Below, one piece after another: positions 53,502 to 62,319 of a DNA stretch of 64,000 nucleotides. Positions within the stretch are counted from its first letter, which is position 1. Every line of letters begins with the position of its first letter. Source of the stretch: Paludibacteraceae bacterium (lineage in GTDB: Bacteria; Bacteroidota; Bacteroidia; Bacteroidales; Paludibacteraceae); NCBI GenBank assembly GCA_017446585.1, contig JAFSQL010000016.1:1-64000 (forward strand). Direction: 5' to 3'. The notes beneath the pieces are model-generated. The model saw only the letters and a list, made by a program, of their open reading frames with translations, did no database searches and was not told where the DNA came from. The position numbers and the translations under genes are program-made.

Positions 53502-54680
53502 ATGATCAACGATTTTATCTATGACATTCCTGTCCGTGTCTATTTCGGACGTGACCAACTGAAGCACCTCACCGCCGAACTCAAGAAGTACGGGTCTCGG
53601 GTCTTGATGACCTATGGTGGCGGCAGCATCAAGCGTATCGGTCTCTATGACCGCGTGGTGCGTGAAATCAAGAAGGCGGGTCTCGAGTTGTTCGAGTTCT
53701 CGGGCATTGAGCCTAACCCGCGCATTGATTCCGTTCGCGAGGGAGCGCGGCTCTGCAAAGAGCACCGCATCGATGTGCTACTGGCTGTGGGAGGTGGTTC
53801 TACCATCGATGCCACTAAGTGGATTGCGGCTGGTGCTTGCGTTGACCATGACCCTTGGGACTTCCTTGATTGGAGCAAGTGGGCTCCGGTCAACAAGGCG
53901 TTGCCCATCGTGGACATCTTGACCCTCTCTGCCACGGGTTCCGAAATGGATTGTGGCGGTGTCATCAGCAATCCTGCCACCAAGGACAAGAATGGTAGGC
54001 TTGATCCGCACCTCTTGCCCAAGGCGTCATTCCTCGACCCTTCCAACACGTTCTCCGTCAGTGCTTATCAGACGGCTTGCGGTGCGGCGGACATGATGTC
54101 GCACATCATCGAGGTCTATTTCAACATGAATCAGGACCTCTACATGCTCGATTGTTTCATGGAGGGGCTCATGAAGACCATTATCCGTTTTGCGCCCGTG
54201 GCTATGCGCAAGCCTGATGATTATGAGGCGCGCGCCAATCTCATGTGGGCTTCTTCGTGGGCGATAAACGGGTTTATCAATGGTGGTAAGGCTCAGTTGT
54301 GGTCATGCCACCCTATGGAGCATGAACTCTCTGCCATCTACGACATCACGCACGGTCTCGGTCTTGCCATTCTTACGCCGCGGTGGATGGAGTATTGTCT
54401 GGATGAGACCACGGTCTCCAAGTTTGTGCAGTTCGGTGTCAATGTCTTTGGCATTGATGCGTCGCTTCAGCCTATGGCTATCGCCAAGTTGGCCATTGAG
54501 AAGTTGAGTGCTTTCTTCTTCGACGATTTGCAGTTGAAGCGTGACTTCCCGTCGGTAGGCATTGACGATACCCACTTCTCCGCTATGGCTAAGAAGGCGG
54601 TACGCGGTGACACGCTGCAGGGTTTCAAGCCGTTGCGCCAACAGGATGTCGAGACCATATACAAGATGTGCATGAGTTGA
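53502..54680 (+). CDS. Iron-containing alcohol dehydrogenase (BDH/YqhD-like)
   Basis: Protein of 392 aa. NAD(P)-binding 'TYGGGSIKR' and 'VGGGSTID', 'LSATGSEMD', and metal-binding His residues in 'WSCHPMEHELSA' and 'DITHGLGLA'. NADPH-dependent aldehyde reductase/butanol dehydrogenase group. Terminator at 54715. Confidence 0.94.
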   Translation: MINDFIYDIPVRVYFGRDQLKHLTAELKKYGSRVLMTYGGGSIKRIGLYDRVVREIKKAGLELFEFSGIEPNPRIDSVREGARLCKEHRIDVLLAVGGGSTIDATKWIAAGACVDHDPWDFLDWSKWAPVNKALPIVDILTLSATGSEMDCGGVISNPATKDKNGRLDPHLLPKASFLDPSNTFSVSAYQTACGAADMMSHIIEVYFNMNQDLYMLDCFMEGLMKTIIRFAPVAMRKPDDYEARANLMWASSWAINGFINGGKAQLWSCHPMEHELSAIYDITHGLGLAILTPRWMEYCLDETTVSKFVQFGVNVFGIDASLQPMAIAKLAIEKLSAFFFDDLQLKRDFPSVGIDDTHFSAMAKKAVRGDTLQGFKPLRQQDVETIYKMCMS

Positions 54681-54714
54681 CCTCGTTGCCGTTTTGTTTA
54701 TAAATGACTGATTG

Positions 54715-54742
54715 AAGCCGTTGACCGTAGCGTCAGCGGCTT
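54715..54742 (+). terminator. Terminator after the alcohol dehydrogenase gene
   Basis: An 11-bp stem AAGCCGTTGAC / GTCAGCGGCTT with one T-G pair, loop of 6, followed by TGTTTTTATTTGTTTTTT. Confidence 0.8.
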
Positions 54743-54762
54743 TGTTTTTATTTGTTTTTTCT

Positions 54763-54770
54763 TATCTTTG
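54763..54770 (+). promoter_or_regulatory. -7 box for the LuxR-type regulator
   Basis: TATCTTTG, 25 nt before the ATG. Confidence 0.5.
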
Positions 54771-54795
54771 CCGAAAAAGTGTAGGGTAGTGGGCC

Positions 54796-55482
54796 ATGGC
54801 AATAACCGTAGGCGTAATTGATAAGCAAATTATTTTCAGAAAGGCGTTGTGCTCTTTGCTGGAGCGTCATGACGATTTCTTGCCTACGCCGCTTTCTTGT
54901 TCACGGCTTCCCGAACGTGAGGAACTGGCGTCACGGCTGATGCATGATTTGCGGTTGCAGGGCTATAATATCGTGCTGATTCATCTCTACGACAATACCG
55001 ACGAACGTGAGCTTGCCCTTATTGACAGTTTGGTCAAGACGTGTCCGCGAACACGCATTCTTGTTATCAGCCAGTCTGCCGATTCAAAACTCATCAGCCA
55101 AATCATCAAGTTGGGGGCGAAGGGTTTCTTGGATGCCAATGCTAATGAGCAGAATCTTGTTGAGGCGCTCTTCACCTTACGCGGCGGTAACGACTATTTC
55201 TCTGATGTCATTACCCATATCTTGTTGGGACAGTATTTGGGCAATCTCAATGAGCGTAAGGAGCAAACGGAGCAACCGGGCATAGAGAAACTCAGTGACC
55301 GGCAGATTGAGATTATTCGACTCTGGGGACAGAACTTTACCAATCAGGAGATTGCCGACAAGCTTTATATCAGCGTTCGAACGGTCGAGAGCCATAAGAA
55401 TCATATTATGAGGGCGCTCGAACTCAAAACCAATGTCGATATGGTCAAGTTCGGCATCCGCAACAATCTTATTCAGATTTGA
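54796..55482 (+). CDS. NarL/LuxR-type regulator with a degenerate receiver domain
   Basis: Protein of 228 aa: N-terminal receiver-like domain (1-125) and C-terminal GerE/LuxR HTH ('LSDRQIEIIRLWGQNFTNQEIA' in outline, then 'ISVRTVESHKNHIMRAL'). The usual phospho-acceptor Asp is replaced: the strand reads NIVLIHLYDN with His63 at that position, and the acidic pair is reduced to a single Asp9. The conserved Lys in GAKGF is kept. Phosphorylation as in normal response regulators is therefore doubtful. No histidine kinase nearby. Confidence 0.9.
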   Translation: MAITVGVIDKQIIFRKALCSLLERHDDFLPTPLSCSRLPEREELASRLMHDLRLQGYNIVLIHLYDNTDERELALIDSLVKTCPRTRILVISQSADSKLISQIIKLGAKGFLDANANEQNLVEALFTLRGGNDYFSDVITHILLGQYLGNLNERKEQTEQPGIEKLSDRQIEIIRLWGQNFTNQEIADKLYISVRTVESHKNHIMRALELKTNVDMVKFGIRNNLIQI

Positions 55483-55494
55483 GCCGCTCCTCTT

Positions 55495-56757
55495 TTACAG
55501 TCCGAAGGCTTTCTTGATGTCCTCGATGCGGTCTAATTTCTCCCACGTGAAGAGTTCCACCTCGCGTTCAATTGTGTGACCGTCGCTGTCGGTGAATGTC
55601 TTTTTCACTTTTTGTGGTTGCCTTCCCATGTGTCCGTAGGCGGCTGTTTCCTCATAGATTGGCTGGCGCAGTCGCAGGGTGTCTTCTATCGCTCTTGGAC
55701 GCAGGTCAAATAGTTGTTCCACTTTGCGGGCAATCTCTCCGTCTGTTTCTTTCACGTGGCTTTTGCCATACGTGTTCACATAGACCGAGAGGGGGTGTGC
55801 CACGCCAATGGCGTATGCCACTTGCACCAAGGCTTCGTCACTGACACCCGCTGCCACCAGGTTCTTGGCGATGTGGCGTGCGGCGTATGCCGCGCTGCGG
55901 TCCACTTTGCTTGGGTCTTTGCCCGAGAATGCTCCGCCGCCGTGGGCTCCTTTGCCTCCGTAGGTGTCAACGATGATTTTTCGACCGGTCAGTCCCGTGT
56001 CTCCGTGTGGTCCGCCAATGACGAACTTGCCTGTCGGGTTCACGTATAGTTTGAAGCGGCTGTCCTTTTCGTCAATCAGGCGGGTGTATTCTGGGTCCAG
56101 TTGCTTCACGCGTGGCAGCAAGTGCTTCAACACGTCCTCGCGAATTTTCGCTTGCATGGCTTCGTCGCTTTCGGCAAAGGGATCGTGTTGTGTCGAGATC
56201 AATATCGTATCTACCCTTTGAGGTACGTTGTTGTCATCATATTCTATGGTGACTTGGCTCTTTGAGTCCGGACGCAGGTAGGTCATCACCTTCCCTTCCC
56301 TTCTGATTTCTGCGAGCGTGCGCAGCAGGGCGTGGCTCAAGTCAAGGGCAAGTGGCATGTAGTTTTTGGTCTCGTTGACGGCATACCCGAACATCATGCC
56401 TTGGTCACCGGCTCCTTGGTCGTATGGGTTCTGGCGTTCCACGCCTTGGTTGATGTCGGGACTTTGACCGTGTATGGCGCTTAGGATTCCGCAACTGTCC
56501 GCGTCAAACTGATATTCGCTTTTGTTGTATCCTATGCGGCGAATGACGTTCCGAGTGATTTCTTGCAGGTCAACGTAGGTGCTGCTTTTCACCTCTCCGG
56601 CAAGTATGACTTGACCCGTTGTCACAAGGGTCTCCGCTGCCACTTTCGCGTCTTTGTCCAATGCGAGGAAGTTGTCTAAGATTGCGTCTGAAATTTGGTC
56701 GGCTACCTTGTCCGGATGACCCTCAGACACCGATTCACTTGAAAAATAATATCCCAT
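55495..56757 (-). CDS. metK: S-adenosylmethionine synthetase
   Basis: Protein of 420 aa making SAM from Met and ATP. '[19 protein letters not shown]' at the N-terminus, '[12 protein letters not shown]' and '[19 protein letters not shown]' (outline) are the three family signatures. The leader contains a SAM-II-like riboswitch and a start-codon hairpin. The stop lies 12 nt from the convergent regulator gene. Confidence 0.98.
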   Translation of the reverse strand: MGYYFSSESVSEGHPDKVADQISDAILDNFLALDKDAKVAAETLVTTGQVILAGEVKSSTYVDLQEITRNVIRRIGYNKSEYQFDADSCGILSAIHGQSPDINQGVERQNPYDQGAGDQGMMFGYAVNETKNYMPLALDLSHALLRTLAEIRREGKVMTYLRPDSKSQVTIEYDDNNVPQRVDTILISTQHDPFAESDEAMQAKIREDVLKHLLPRVKQLDPEYTRLIDEKDSRFKLYVNPTGKFVIGGPHGDTGLTGRKIIVDTYGGKGAHGGGAFSGKDPSKVDRSAAYAARHIAKNLVAAGVSDEALVQVAYAIGVAHPLSVYVNTYGKSHVKETDGEIARKVEQLFDLRPRAIEDTLRLRQPIYEETAAYGHMGRQPQKVKKTFTDSDGHTIEREVELFTWEKLDRIEDIKKAFGL

Positions 56758-56812
56758 TTCCTTTCACTTTTTTGTGACGTTTGTCTTTGTTCTTGTTTGT
56801 TCGTGAAATGGG
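56753..56812 (-). promoter_or_regulatory. Hairpin sequestering the metK start codon
   Basis: Leader segment CCCATTTCAC (56812-56803) is complementary to GTG...AAATGGG (56767-56753), which includes the metK ATG; the AAAGG ribosome-binding bases form the bulge. Candidate translational expression platform of the riboswitch. Confidence 0.5.
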
Positions 56813-56869
56813 AATAGAACGGACCTTCTAACTTCATGCGCCAATGGATGCGTGGACACGTTGTCTCGT

Positions 56870-56930
56870 CACTACCAAGTTTTAGCATTTTTTTCTGTGG
56901 TTGCAAGCGGGTCCAAATCTATCCACATTT
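56870..56930 (-). ncRNA. SAM-II-like riboswitch in the metK leader
   Basis: The RNA has a P1 stem UGUGG / CCACA (56927-56923 with 56900-56896), loop 1 with AGAUUUGGACCCGCUUGCAA, an A-rich L3 (GAAAAAAA), then UGCUAAAAC and GGUAG. This matches the SAM-II layout GAUUU...UUGCAA / GCUAAAA, including the pseudoknot that pairs loop 1 with the 3' part. It starts within a few nt of the predicted transcript start. Confidence 0.8.
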
Positions 56931-56938
56931 TGTCAGTG

Positions 56939-56946
56939 CAAAAATA
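56939..56946 (-). promoter_or_regulatory. -7 box for metK
   Basis: TATTTTTG on the minus strand; the riboswitch starts about 12 nt after it. Confidence 0.55.
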
Positions 56947-56986
56947 CAAATATTCTGGATAAGTGATGTTATGTTTTCGTTTCTTG

Positions 56987-57032
56987 AAAAAAGGAATGAG
57001 AGCAAACCTGCGTTTGCTCTCATTCCTTTTTT
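56987..57032 (-). terminator. Terminator of mdh
   Basis: A perfect 21-bp inverted repeat (AAAAAAGGAATGAGAGCAAAC with its complement) around a 4-nt loop; U tract within the 3' arm. It lies just after the mdh stop. Confidence 0.9.
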
Positions 57033-57048
57033 GTCTTTTATTGAGAAT

Positions 57049-57984
57049 TTACGCTTGCAATTTCTTCATTGCGTCAATAGTGCTGCTCACTGCCGCTGCC
57101 GAAACGTTCAATTGCGCTTTTTCTTCCTCGTTCAGGTCTATCTCGAGAATCTTTTCAATACCGTCCTTGCCCAGGATGACAGGAACGCCCAAGTAGAGGT
57201 CGTTCAGTCCGTATTCTCCTTGCAGGTATGCGCAGACTGGGAAGATGCGTTTTGAGTTCGTCAATATGGCTTCTACCATTTTTGCAGCCGCGGAGCCTGG
57301 TGCGTACCATGCCGATGTTCCCATCAGTTTTACCAATTCGCCACCGCCCACTTTTGCGCGCGCTATGATAGCTGCCAAACGCTCTTGGTCTATCAGTTGC
57401 GATACTGGAATGCCGCCTACCGATGTGAATCGTGGCAGCGGAACCATCGTGTCTCCATGTCCTCCCAGCAACAATGCGCTCACGTCGGTAGGGTTCACGC
57501 CAATTGCCTCGGCAATGAAGGTCTTGTAGCGAGCCACGTCAAGCACGCCTGCCATTCCGAACACGTGTTTCGGATCTACGCCCGCTGCCTTGAATGCGCA
57601 GTAGCACATGGCGTCAAGCGGATTGCTTACGACAATGAATTTTGCGTTTGGACTGTATTTTACGGCGTTTTCTGTCACGGTCTTGACGATGTTTGCGTTG
57701 ATGCCGATCAGGTCGTCACGGCTCATGCCTGGTTTGCGTGGCACGCCACTCGTGATGACGATGACGTCGCTTCCTGCCGTTGCTGAATAGTCGTTCGTGA
57801 CGCCTTTTACGCGCGTATAGTAGTGGTTGATTGGGGCGGCTTCCCAAATGTCAAGGGCTTTGCCTTCGCTCAATCCTTCTTTTATGTCAAGCAACACCAC
57901 CTCTTGGGCTATGTTCTTCTTGGCTACGTTGTCTGCTACGGTGGCACCTACGTTTCCGGCACCTATCACTGTCACTTTTGCCAT
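57049..57984 (-). CDS. mdh: Malate dehydrogenase
   Basis: Protein of 311 aa, LDH-like MDH. NAD motif GAGNVG at 8-13, catalytic 'DVARYKTF' region and His in 'GGHGDTMVPL', substrate Arg residues in 'GVPRKPGMSRDDL'. Start at 57984 (MAKVTVIGAG); box TATTTTTG at 58061-58054. Provides malate for the reductive succinate branch of anaerobes. Confidence 0.97.
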   Translation of the reverse strand: MAKVTVIGAGNVGATVADNVAKKNIAQEVVLLDIKEGLSEGKALDIWEAAPINHYYTRVKGVTNDYSATAGSDVIVITSGVPRKPGMSRDDLIGINANIVKTVTENAVKYSPNAKFIVVSNPLDAMCYCAFKAAGVDPKHVFGMAGVLDVARYKTFIAEAIGVNPTDVSALLLGGHGDTMVPLPRFTSVGGIPVSQLIDQERLAAIIARAKVGGGELVKLMGTSAWYAPGSAAAKMVEAILTNSKRIFPVCAYLQGEYGLNDLYLGVPVILGKDGIEKILEIDLNEEEKAQLNVSAAAVSSTIDAMKKLQA

Positions 57985-58053
57985 TGTTTCTTTTTTCTTT
58001 ATGTCGTTTATATGAATGTTCTCGGATAGTTTTGGCTCTCCTTTTTTCGGCTG

Positions 58054-58061
58054 CAAAAATA
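58054..58061 (-). promoter_or_regulatory. -7 box for mdh
   Basis: TATTTTTG on the minus strand, 69 nt before the ATG. Confidence 0.5.
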
Positions 58062-58116
58062 CAACATATTATGTATTATGGAAATTTTTCCTTAATATTA
58101 TTTTGCTTCTTCATCG

Positions 58117-58124
58117 TATCTTTG
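58117..58124 (+). promoter_or_regulatory. -7 box directly before the YgjP-like gene
   Basis: TATCTTTG ends 4 nt before the ATG at 58129, so a leaderless transcript is predicted. Confidence 0.55.
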
Positions 58125-58128
58125 TGTC

Positions 58129-58869
58129 ATGTTTGGATTACGACGACAAAAGCGTTTGATTGTCAATAGTTTTGATGATCCTGAGTTTGGTAAGGTCACG
58201 GTTTTTCGTGACCCTCGTGCTTTGCGTCTGAAGGTTCGAATCGGTGCCGATGGCTTGCGGGCGACGTTGCCTCCTTCTTTTTCGGTCGATGATTTAGTGT
58301 CTTTTATCAACGAGAATCGGACGGCTATTCGTCGCAAGCGGATTACGGTTCGCGACCGTAGTGTTTTGGTCATTGATGTTGAACATCCGTTGCGGACTTT
58401 CACTTTTACCACCTCGTTTGTTGAGGATAATATAAATTTCTTGCGTTTTCGCCTTGTTGACGGTCGGCTTCTTATCTTTTACCCGGCCGGTGCTGATTTG
58501 CGTTCTGAAACAATCCAGAACAAGATTAAAAGCGGGGTTAAACACTTTTTGCGGCAGGAAGCCAAGCGTGTTTTGCCTCCTCGGGTCTCCTTTTTGGCAA
58601 GTAAGTGGGGTTTCCAATACAATTCTCTTAAGATTCAATCCAGTCAGACCCGATGGGGGAGTTGCAGTGCTTCGGGCAATATCAATTTGTCACTGTTCCT
58701 GATGCTTCTTCCTTCTTCTGATTTGATTGATTCGGTCATTCTTCATGAACTCTGCCACACGGTCCACATGAACCATTCTTCACGTTTTTGGCAACTTCTC
58801 GATTCCGTGACGGAGGGTAGGGCGCGGCAGTTGCGCCTGGAGTTGAAAAACTATCGCTGTTCTCTGTGA
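58129..58869 (+). CDS. YgjP-like (DUF45/M48-type) metallopeptidase
   Basis: Protein of 246 aa. Zn-binding HELCH near residue 206, preceded by the family motif 'QTRWGSCSASGNINL' (outline). Ends with a third ligand region 'NHSSRFWQLL'. Function of the family is poorly known. The start codon is fixed by its promoter and the good N-terminus MFGLRRQKR. Confidence 0.88.
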   Translation: MFGLRRQKRLIVNSFDDPEFGKVTVFRDPRALRLKVRIGADGLRATLPPSFSVDDLVSFINENRTAIRRKRITVRDRSVLVIDVEHPLRTFTFTTSFVEDNINFLRFRLVDGRLLIFYPAGADLRSETIQNKIKSGVKHFLRQEAKRVLPPRVSFLASKWGFQYNSLKIQSSQTRWGSCSASGNINLSLFLMLLPSSDLIDSVILHELCHTVHMNHSSRFWQLLDSVTEGRARQLRLELKNYRCSL

Positions 58870-58911
58870 TTTTTGTTTCTGGTTTGTCTTATCCCGTTTC
58901 ATACAATTTTC

Positions 58912-58919
58912 TATTTTTG
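58912..58919 (+). promoter_or_regulatory. -7 box for the deaminase gene
   Basis: TATTTTTG, 22 nt before the ATG at 58942. Confidence 0.5.
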
Positions 58920-58941
58920 CGTCAAACTTCATTATTGTACC

Positions 58942-59409
58942 ATGTACGACGAACGGTTTCTAAGGCGTGCCATCGACTTGGCTTCCGCCAATATTGACAA
59001 TGGCGGGGGACCCTTTGGGGCGGTTGTCGTTCGTGATGGCGAGGTCATTGCCGAGTCGGGCAACCGTGTTACTGCCGACCATGATCCGACGGCGCATGCC
59101 GAGGTCATGGCTATTCGTCTTGCGGCAAAGAAATTGAATGATTTCTCCCTTCGCGGGTGTGACATCTACGCCTCGTGCGAACCTTGTCCCATGTGTCTTG
59201 CTGCCATCTACTGGGCTCGAATTGATAATGTTTATTATGCGGCATCTTCCTCTTCTGCGGCCCAAGCGGGTTTTGACGATTCCGTCATCTATCGCCAGAT
59301 CAGGCTTCCAAAGCAAGAGAGAACTGTACCTATGCGTCAATACCTCCAACGTGAAGGTGAACTCCCTTTCCTGAAATGGATTTCTACGGATTCGAAAACC
59401 GAATATTAA
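58942..59409 (+). CDS. Nucleoside/guanine deaminase (CDA family)
   Basis: Protein of 155 aa. Zn motifs HAE (52-54) and PCPMC (81-85). Strongly resembles guanine deaminases of the cytidine-deaminase fold (GuaD type: 'DPTAHAEVMAIR', 'YWARIDNVYYA'). Start at 58942; thioredoxin gene follows after 22 nt. Confidence 0.92.
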   Translation: MYDERFLRRAIDLASANIDNGGGPFGAVVVRDGEVIAESGNRVTADHDPTAHAEVMAIRLAAKKLNDFSLRGCDIYASCEPCPMCLAAIYWARIDNVYYAASSSSAAQAGFDDSVIYRQIRLPKQERTVPMRQYLQREGELPFLKWISTDSKTEY

Positions 59410-59431
59410 ATCCTCTTTTATTTCTGTTGCC

Positions 59432-59920
59432 ATGATTAAACCTTATTTGTTTTTAAGTTTAATTCCTCTTATATTTGTTTTTAATTCATGTTCTAATGGC
59501 GGTCAATCCGTTTCTTCTGTCAAGGAGGATTCCGCCCCTAACGAAAATAATAAAACTACTATGGTTGTATCTCCACTTACTGCGGAAGAGTTCCGTGACA
59601 AGGTCTTTGACTACAATGCTTCTTCCGAATGGAATTTCAAAGGCTCTCTGCCTTGCATCGTTGATTTCTCCGCTTCTTGGTGCGGTCCTTGCCAACGCTT
59701 GGCTCCGCTCCTTGACGACATAGCGCAAGAATACGATGGCAAAATCAATGTTTATAAGATTGATATTGACCAGGAGAGTGAGGTTGCCGAGCAATTCGGC
59801 ATCCAAAGCGTCCCTACGCTCATCTTCTGCCCTATGGAGGGCAAGCCGCGCAGTTCGGTTGGCCTTCTCCCTAAGCAAGCCATCGTCAAGACCATCAACG
59901 AGGTCTTAGGCGTGCAGTAA
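59432..59920 (+). CDS. Thioredoxin-like lipoprotein
   Basis: Protein of 162 aa. Lipobox 'FVFNSC' with Cys20 as lipidation site, then a low-complexity linker and a thioredoxin domain with WCGPC at 83-87 and cis-Pro in 'QSVPTLIF'. Predicted envelope-anchored disulfide reductase/oxidase. Confidence 0.9.
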   Translation: MIKPYLFLSLIPLIFVFNSCSNGGQSVSSVKEDSAPNENNKTTMVVSPLTAEEFRDKVFDYNASSEWNFKGSLPCIVDFSASWCGPCQRLAPLLDDIAQEYDGKINVYKIDIDQESEVAEQFGIQSVPTLIFCPMEGKPRSSVGLLPKQAIVKTINEVLGVQ

Positions 59921-59956
59921 AAATCACTTCCTTTCTTTTTTCTCTTTCAAGCAGAA

Positions 59957-60208
59957 ATGTCATTCCTTTTTGCTTTATTGTTCGTATTCGTTATCATCGG
60001 GCTTTTTGTCATTATTGCGGTACTGATTTTCTTGTCGCGCGTTTTTGGCGGATTGCTCAACATCCCTTTCTCTTTTTTTCAGTCGTTGAAAAGAAAAAGG
60101 GAAAAGATGAAGGAATTCTCCAAACCATCTTCGTCTCGACCTTCCAACGCAGGTTCTGGCATCGACAAATCGGCTGCCATTGATGTTGAGTTTGAGGAAG
60201 TGGGGTAG
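59957..60208 (+). CDS. Small membrane protein, DUF4834-like
   Basis: Protein of 83 aa: one long N-terminal membrane segment (about 4-30), a basic stretch (KRKREKMKE) and an acidic end (DVEFEEVG), the layout of DUF4834 proteins of Bacteroidota. Function unknown. 36 nt after the thioredoxin gene. Confidence 0.65.
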   Translation: MSFLFALLFVFVIIGLFVIIAVLIFLSRVFGGLLNIPFSFFQSLKRKREKMKEFSKPSSSRPSNAGSGIDKSAAIDVEFEEVG

Positions 60209-60264
60209 GGTGACGTTTTTGGCGTGGTTTCTCTGCCGCTCTTTTTTTGATATATTTGGTAACG

Positions 60265-60310
60265 TCAAGAAACAGCAACCGCCGTGGCAAGCTGAGGCGC
60301 ACGGCGGTTG
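60265..60310 (-). terminator. Terminator of cassette B
   Basis: The same 11-bp stem as cassette A (60276-60286 with 60300-60310), followed on the minus strand by CTGTTTCTTGA; the T tract is weaker than in cassette A. Confidence 0.75.
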
Positions 60311-60365
60311 ACCTATCATTAGGAGAAAAAATGCTTTTTTTTGACTGGAGGATTTAGGAAGGTTT

Positions 60366-60405
60366 AGAAAAACCTAGGACTTCCTAAGAAAACTTAGGAC
60401 ATCCT
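60366..60405 (-). repeat. Four tandem 10-bp palindromic units, cassette B
   Basis: Units AGAAAAACCT, AGGACTTCCT, AAGAAAACTT, AGGACATCCT. The third unit differs from its partner in cassette A at two positions that pair with each other (AGG..CCT to AAG..CTT), so self-complementarity is kept. Confidence 0.8.
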
Positions 60406-60413
60406 ATAAGGCT

Positions 60414-62306
60414 TTAATTCAGCGTGATGGTGAGACCTGGGTCGGTGCAGGCACCGGAGACGGTGATGGTCTTTGAGGTTTGCACGTCACAGCCCGTTCC
60501 GTTGCTGATGTTGCACCAGTAGGTGCCCGCATTGTCCTCGACGCAATCGTTAATGCTCAGTGTCGCTCCGGAGTGTATCGAAGAGGTGGCGGAAGCCGCG
60601 TCCCAAGTCGCGCCCTTGTACCACGTGTAGGTTGCCGACGCGCTTGTTCCCGTGGCGGAGGCGGTCAGGGAGATGTCGTCGCCTTCCGTGTAGGCGGTAG
60701 TTCCCGAGACGCTTGGGCTGGTAGGGGCTTTGCATCCGAATGTCACGGTGACGGTGGCGTTAGCCGTACCCATGGTGAGGGTGGTAGTGTTGCTGTTGCT
60801 CGCGCCAGAAGGGGAGATGGAAGCGCCCGTTCCGGTCACCGCCCAGTTGGTCACTTTGTATCCGCTCGCAGGTGTGGCAGTGACGGTGGTCGTGCCGCCC
60901 TCGCAGACGGAAGCGGAAGCGGCGGTGACAGTGCCGTAGGTGTTTGTTCCCGTGCTTGTTGCCGCCGTGACGGAGTGGTTAGCCTTGACGGTGATGGTTG
61001 CGGCGGAGGAAGTTGCGGAGTGGGTATAACTGTCGCACGTAGCGATGACACGATAGTAAGTTATTCCAGCCGAAGCGGTGGATGGGGTGTAGGTAGTTCC
61101 CGTTTGAGCGGGAGAGATGTCGTTCCATTCGGAATTGTCCGTGGACACCTGCCATTTTTGCGCGGTGGATGTCGCTGACGTATAACTGAGAGCCGTAGCC
61201 GTATTGCCTACGCAATAGGTCGCGGATGATGGCGCAACGGTAATAGTAGGAGCAGTGGCGCAAGAAACACTTGGAACGTGTTCTATATATATACCCCATA
61301 TATCACACGATCCTGGAAATGAAATAGTATACGTATAGTATGTGTCTTCATCATATCCTGATTTCTGAGTTAAGTCGCCTGTTGTATATTCTACCACAGT
61401 GTTCTTTGAATTTGCCATACTCATGTTGCTAATAGACATGGCTGTCCCAGTGCCAGATACCTTTGTTACGGTAGTGGTTACCGATCGAGATGATCCGTTG
61501 CCATTACCATAAAGACGAATGGATTTTACGTGTGATAAGGCTTCAATTGTTATGTCTATAGAATTAGCCGTTTTGAGACGATAGTAGGTTGTTCCTGAGA
61601 CAAGGGAAGAAAAATCGTGTGGAGTGCTTACTAAAGAGGAACAACCAGATGAATTAGAAACATCTGAAATGTTTGTCGTGATATAAGAAGGCAATTCTGC
61701 TGCAGATATTAATTGAGCGTACGTTTTGTTACTTGAAGCATATGTTTGGTAAAATGTACTTGATGTTAAATCTATTAACTCTGGTGTTGTTATGGTAAGG
61801 CTCGTCATTGTTTTACCGTTTGTTCCGAGGTAAATTGTTGCTTCATCGTTCGTGAGACCTGTAATTGTAAATGTATTATTGTTTGCTGCTTGAACTCGAG
61901 CAACGACAGAGCCAGAATTACCGTCATCGTACGTGTAATATGGACGGTATGCTGATCCTGTTGTAAAACTAACGGTAACTGTTCCCGCAACGATGCCAGA
62001 TACAGGAATTGCCATATAATAATTTGCATCAGCTACATCACCCGCAGATGCAGATAGATTGTTGCTTGTAAAGGTCAATGTTCCGCTTGAAGCCGATGCG
62101 CTTACTGAAACATTGCTACTTTTATATCCCTTAAAAGAAATAGTTGTTCCTTTTATTGTTTTTGTGTTGCTTGTTAGAGATGAGGTGATGATGTTTTCTG
62201 AACTCCATCCATCTGCGGTGGAAAAATTTGTGGAAAAAAGCGTGGTACTTGCCCACACTTCCATATTAATAAGACTAATTAATATTAGTGTAAGTATCTT
62301 TTTCAT
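60414..62306 (-). CDS. Large secreted Ig-like repeat protein, cassette B
   Basis: Protein of 630 aa with signal peptide (1-19). Unique AT-rich-coded N-terminal beta region (20-340), an Ig-like segment ('KWQVSTDNSEWNDISPAQTG', outline, 350-440), then the C-terminal part shared with the cassette A protein: 'GYKVTNWAV', 'TYTWYKG', 'NAGTYWCNISNG', ending TITLN. No T9SS sorting domain. Same 3' palindromic units and terminator as in cassette A. Probably a surface protein; ligand unknown. Confidence 0.8.
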   Translation of the reverse strand: MKKILTLILISLINMEVWASTTLFSTNFSTADGWSSENIITSSLTSNTKTIKGTTISFKGYKSSNVSVSASASSGTLTFTSNNLSASAGDVADANYYMAIPVSGIVAGTVTVSFTTGSAYRPYYTYDDGNSGSVVARVQAANNNTFTITGLTNDEATIYLGTNGKTMTSLTITTPELIDLTSSTFYQTYASSNKTYAQLISAAELPSYITTNISDVSNSSGCSSLVSTPHDFSSLVSGTTYYRLKTANSIDITIEALSHVKSIRLYGNGNGSSRSVTTTVTKVSGTGTAMSISNMSMANSKNTVVEYTTGDLTQKSGYDEDTYYTYTISFPGSCDIWGIYIEHVPSVSCATAPTITVAPSSATYCVGNTATALSYTSATSTAQKWQVSTDNSEWNDISPAQTGTTYTPSTASAGITYYRVIATCDSYTHSATSSAATITVKANHSVTAATSTGTNTYGTVTAASASVCEGGTTTVTATPASGYKVTNWAVTGTGASISPSGASNSNTTTLTMGTANATVTVTFGCKAPTSPSVSGTTAYTEGDDISLTASATGTSASATYTWYKGATWDAASATSSIHSGATLSINDCVEDNAGTYWCNISNGTGCDVQTSKTITVSGACTDPGLTITLN

Positions 62307-62319
62307 ATCCTAATGATTT

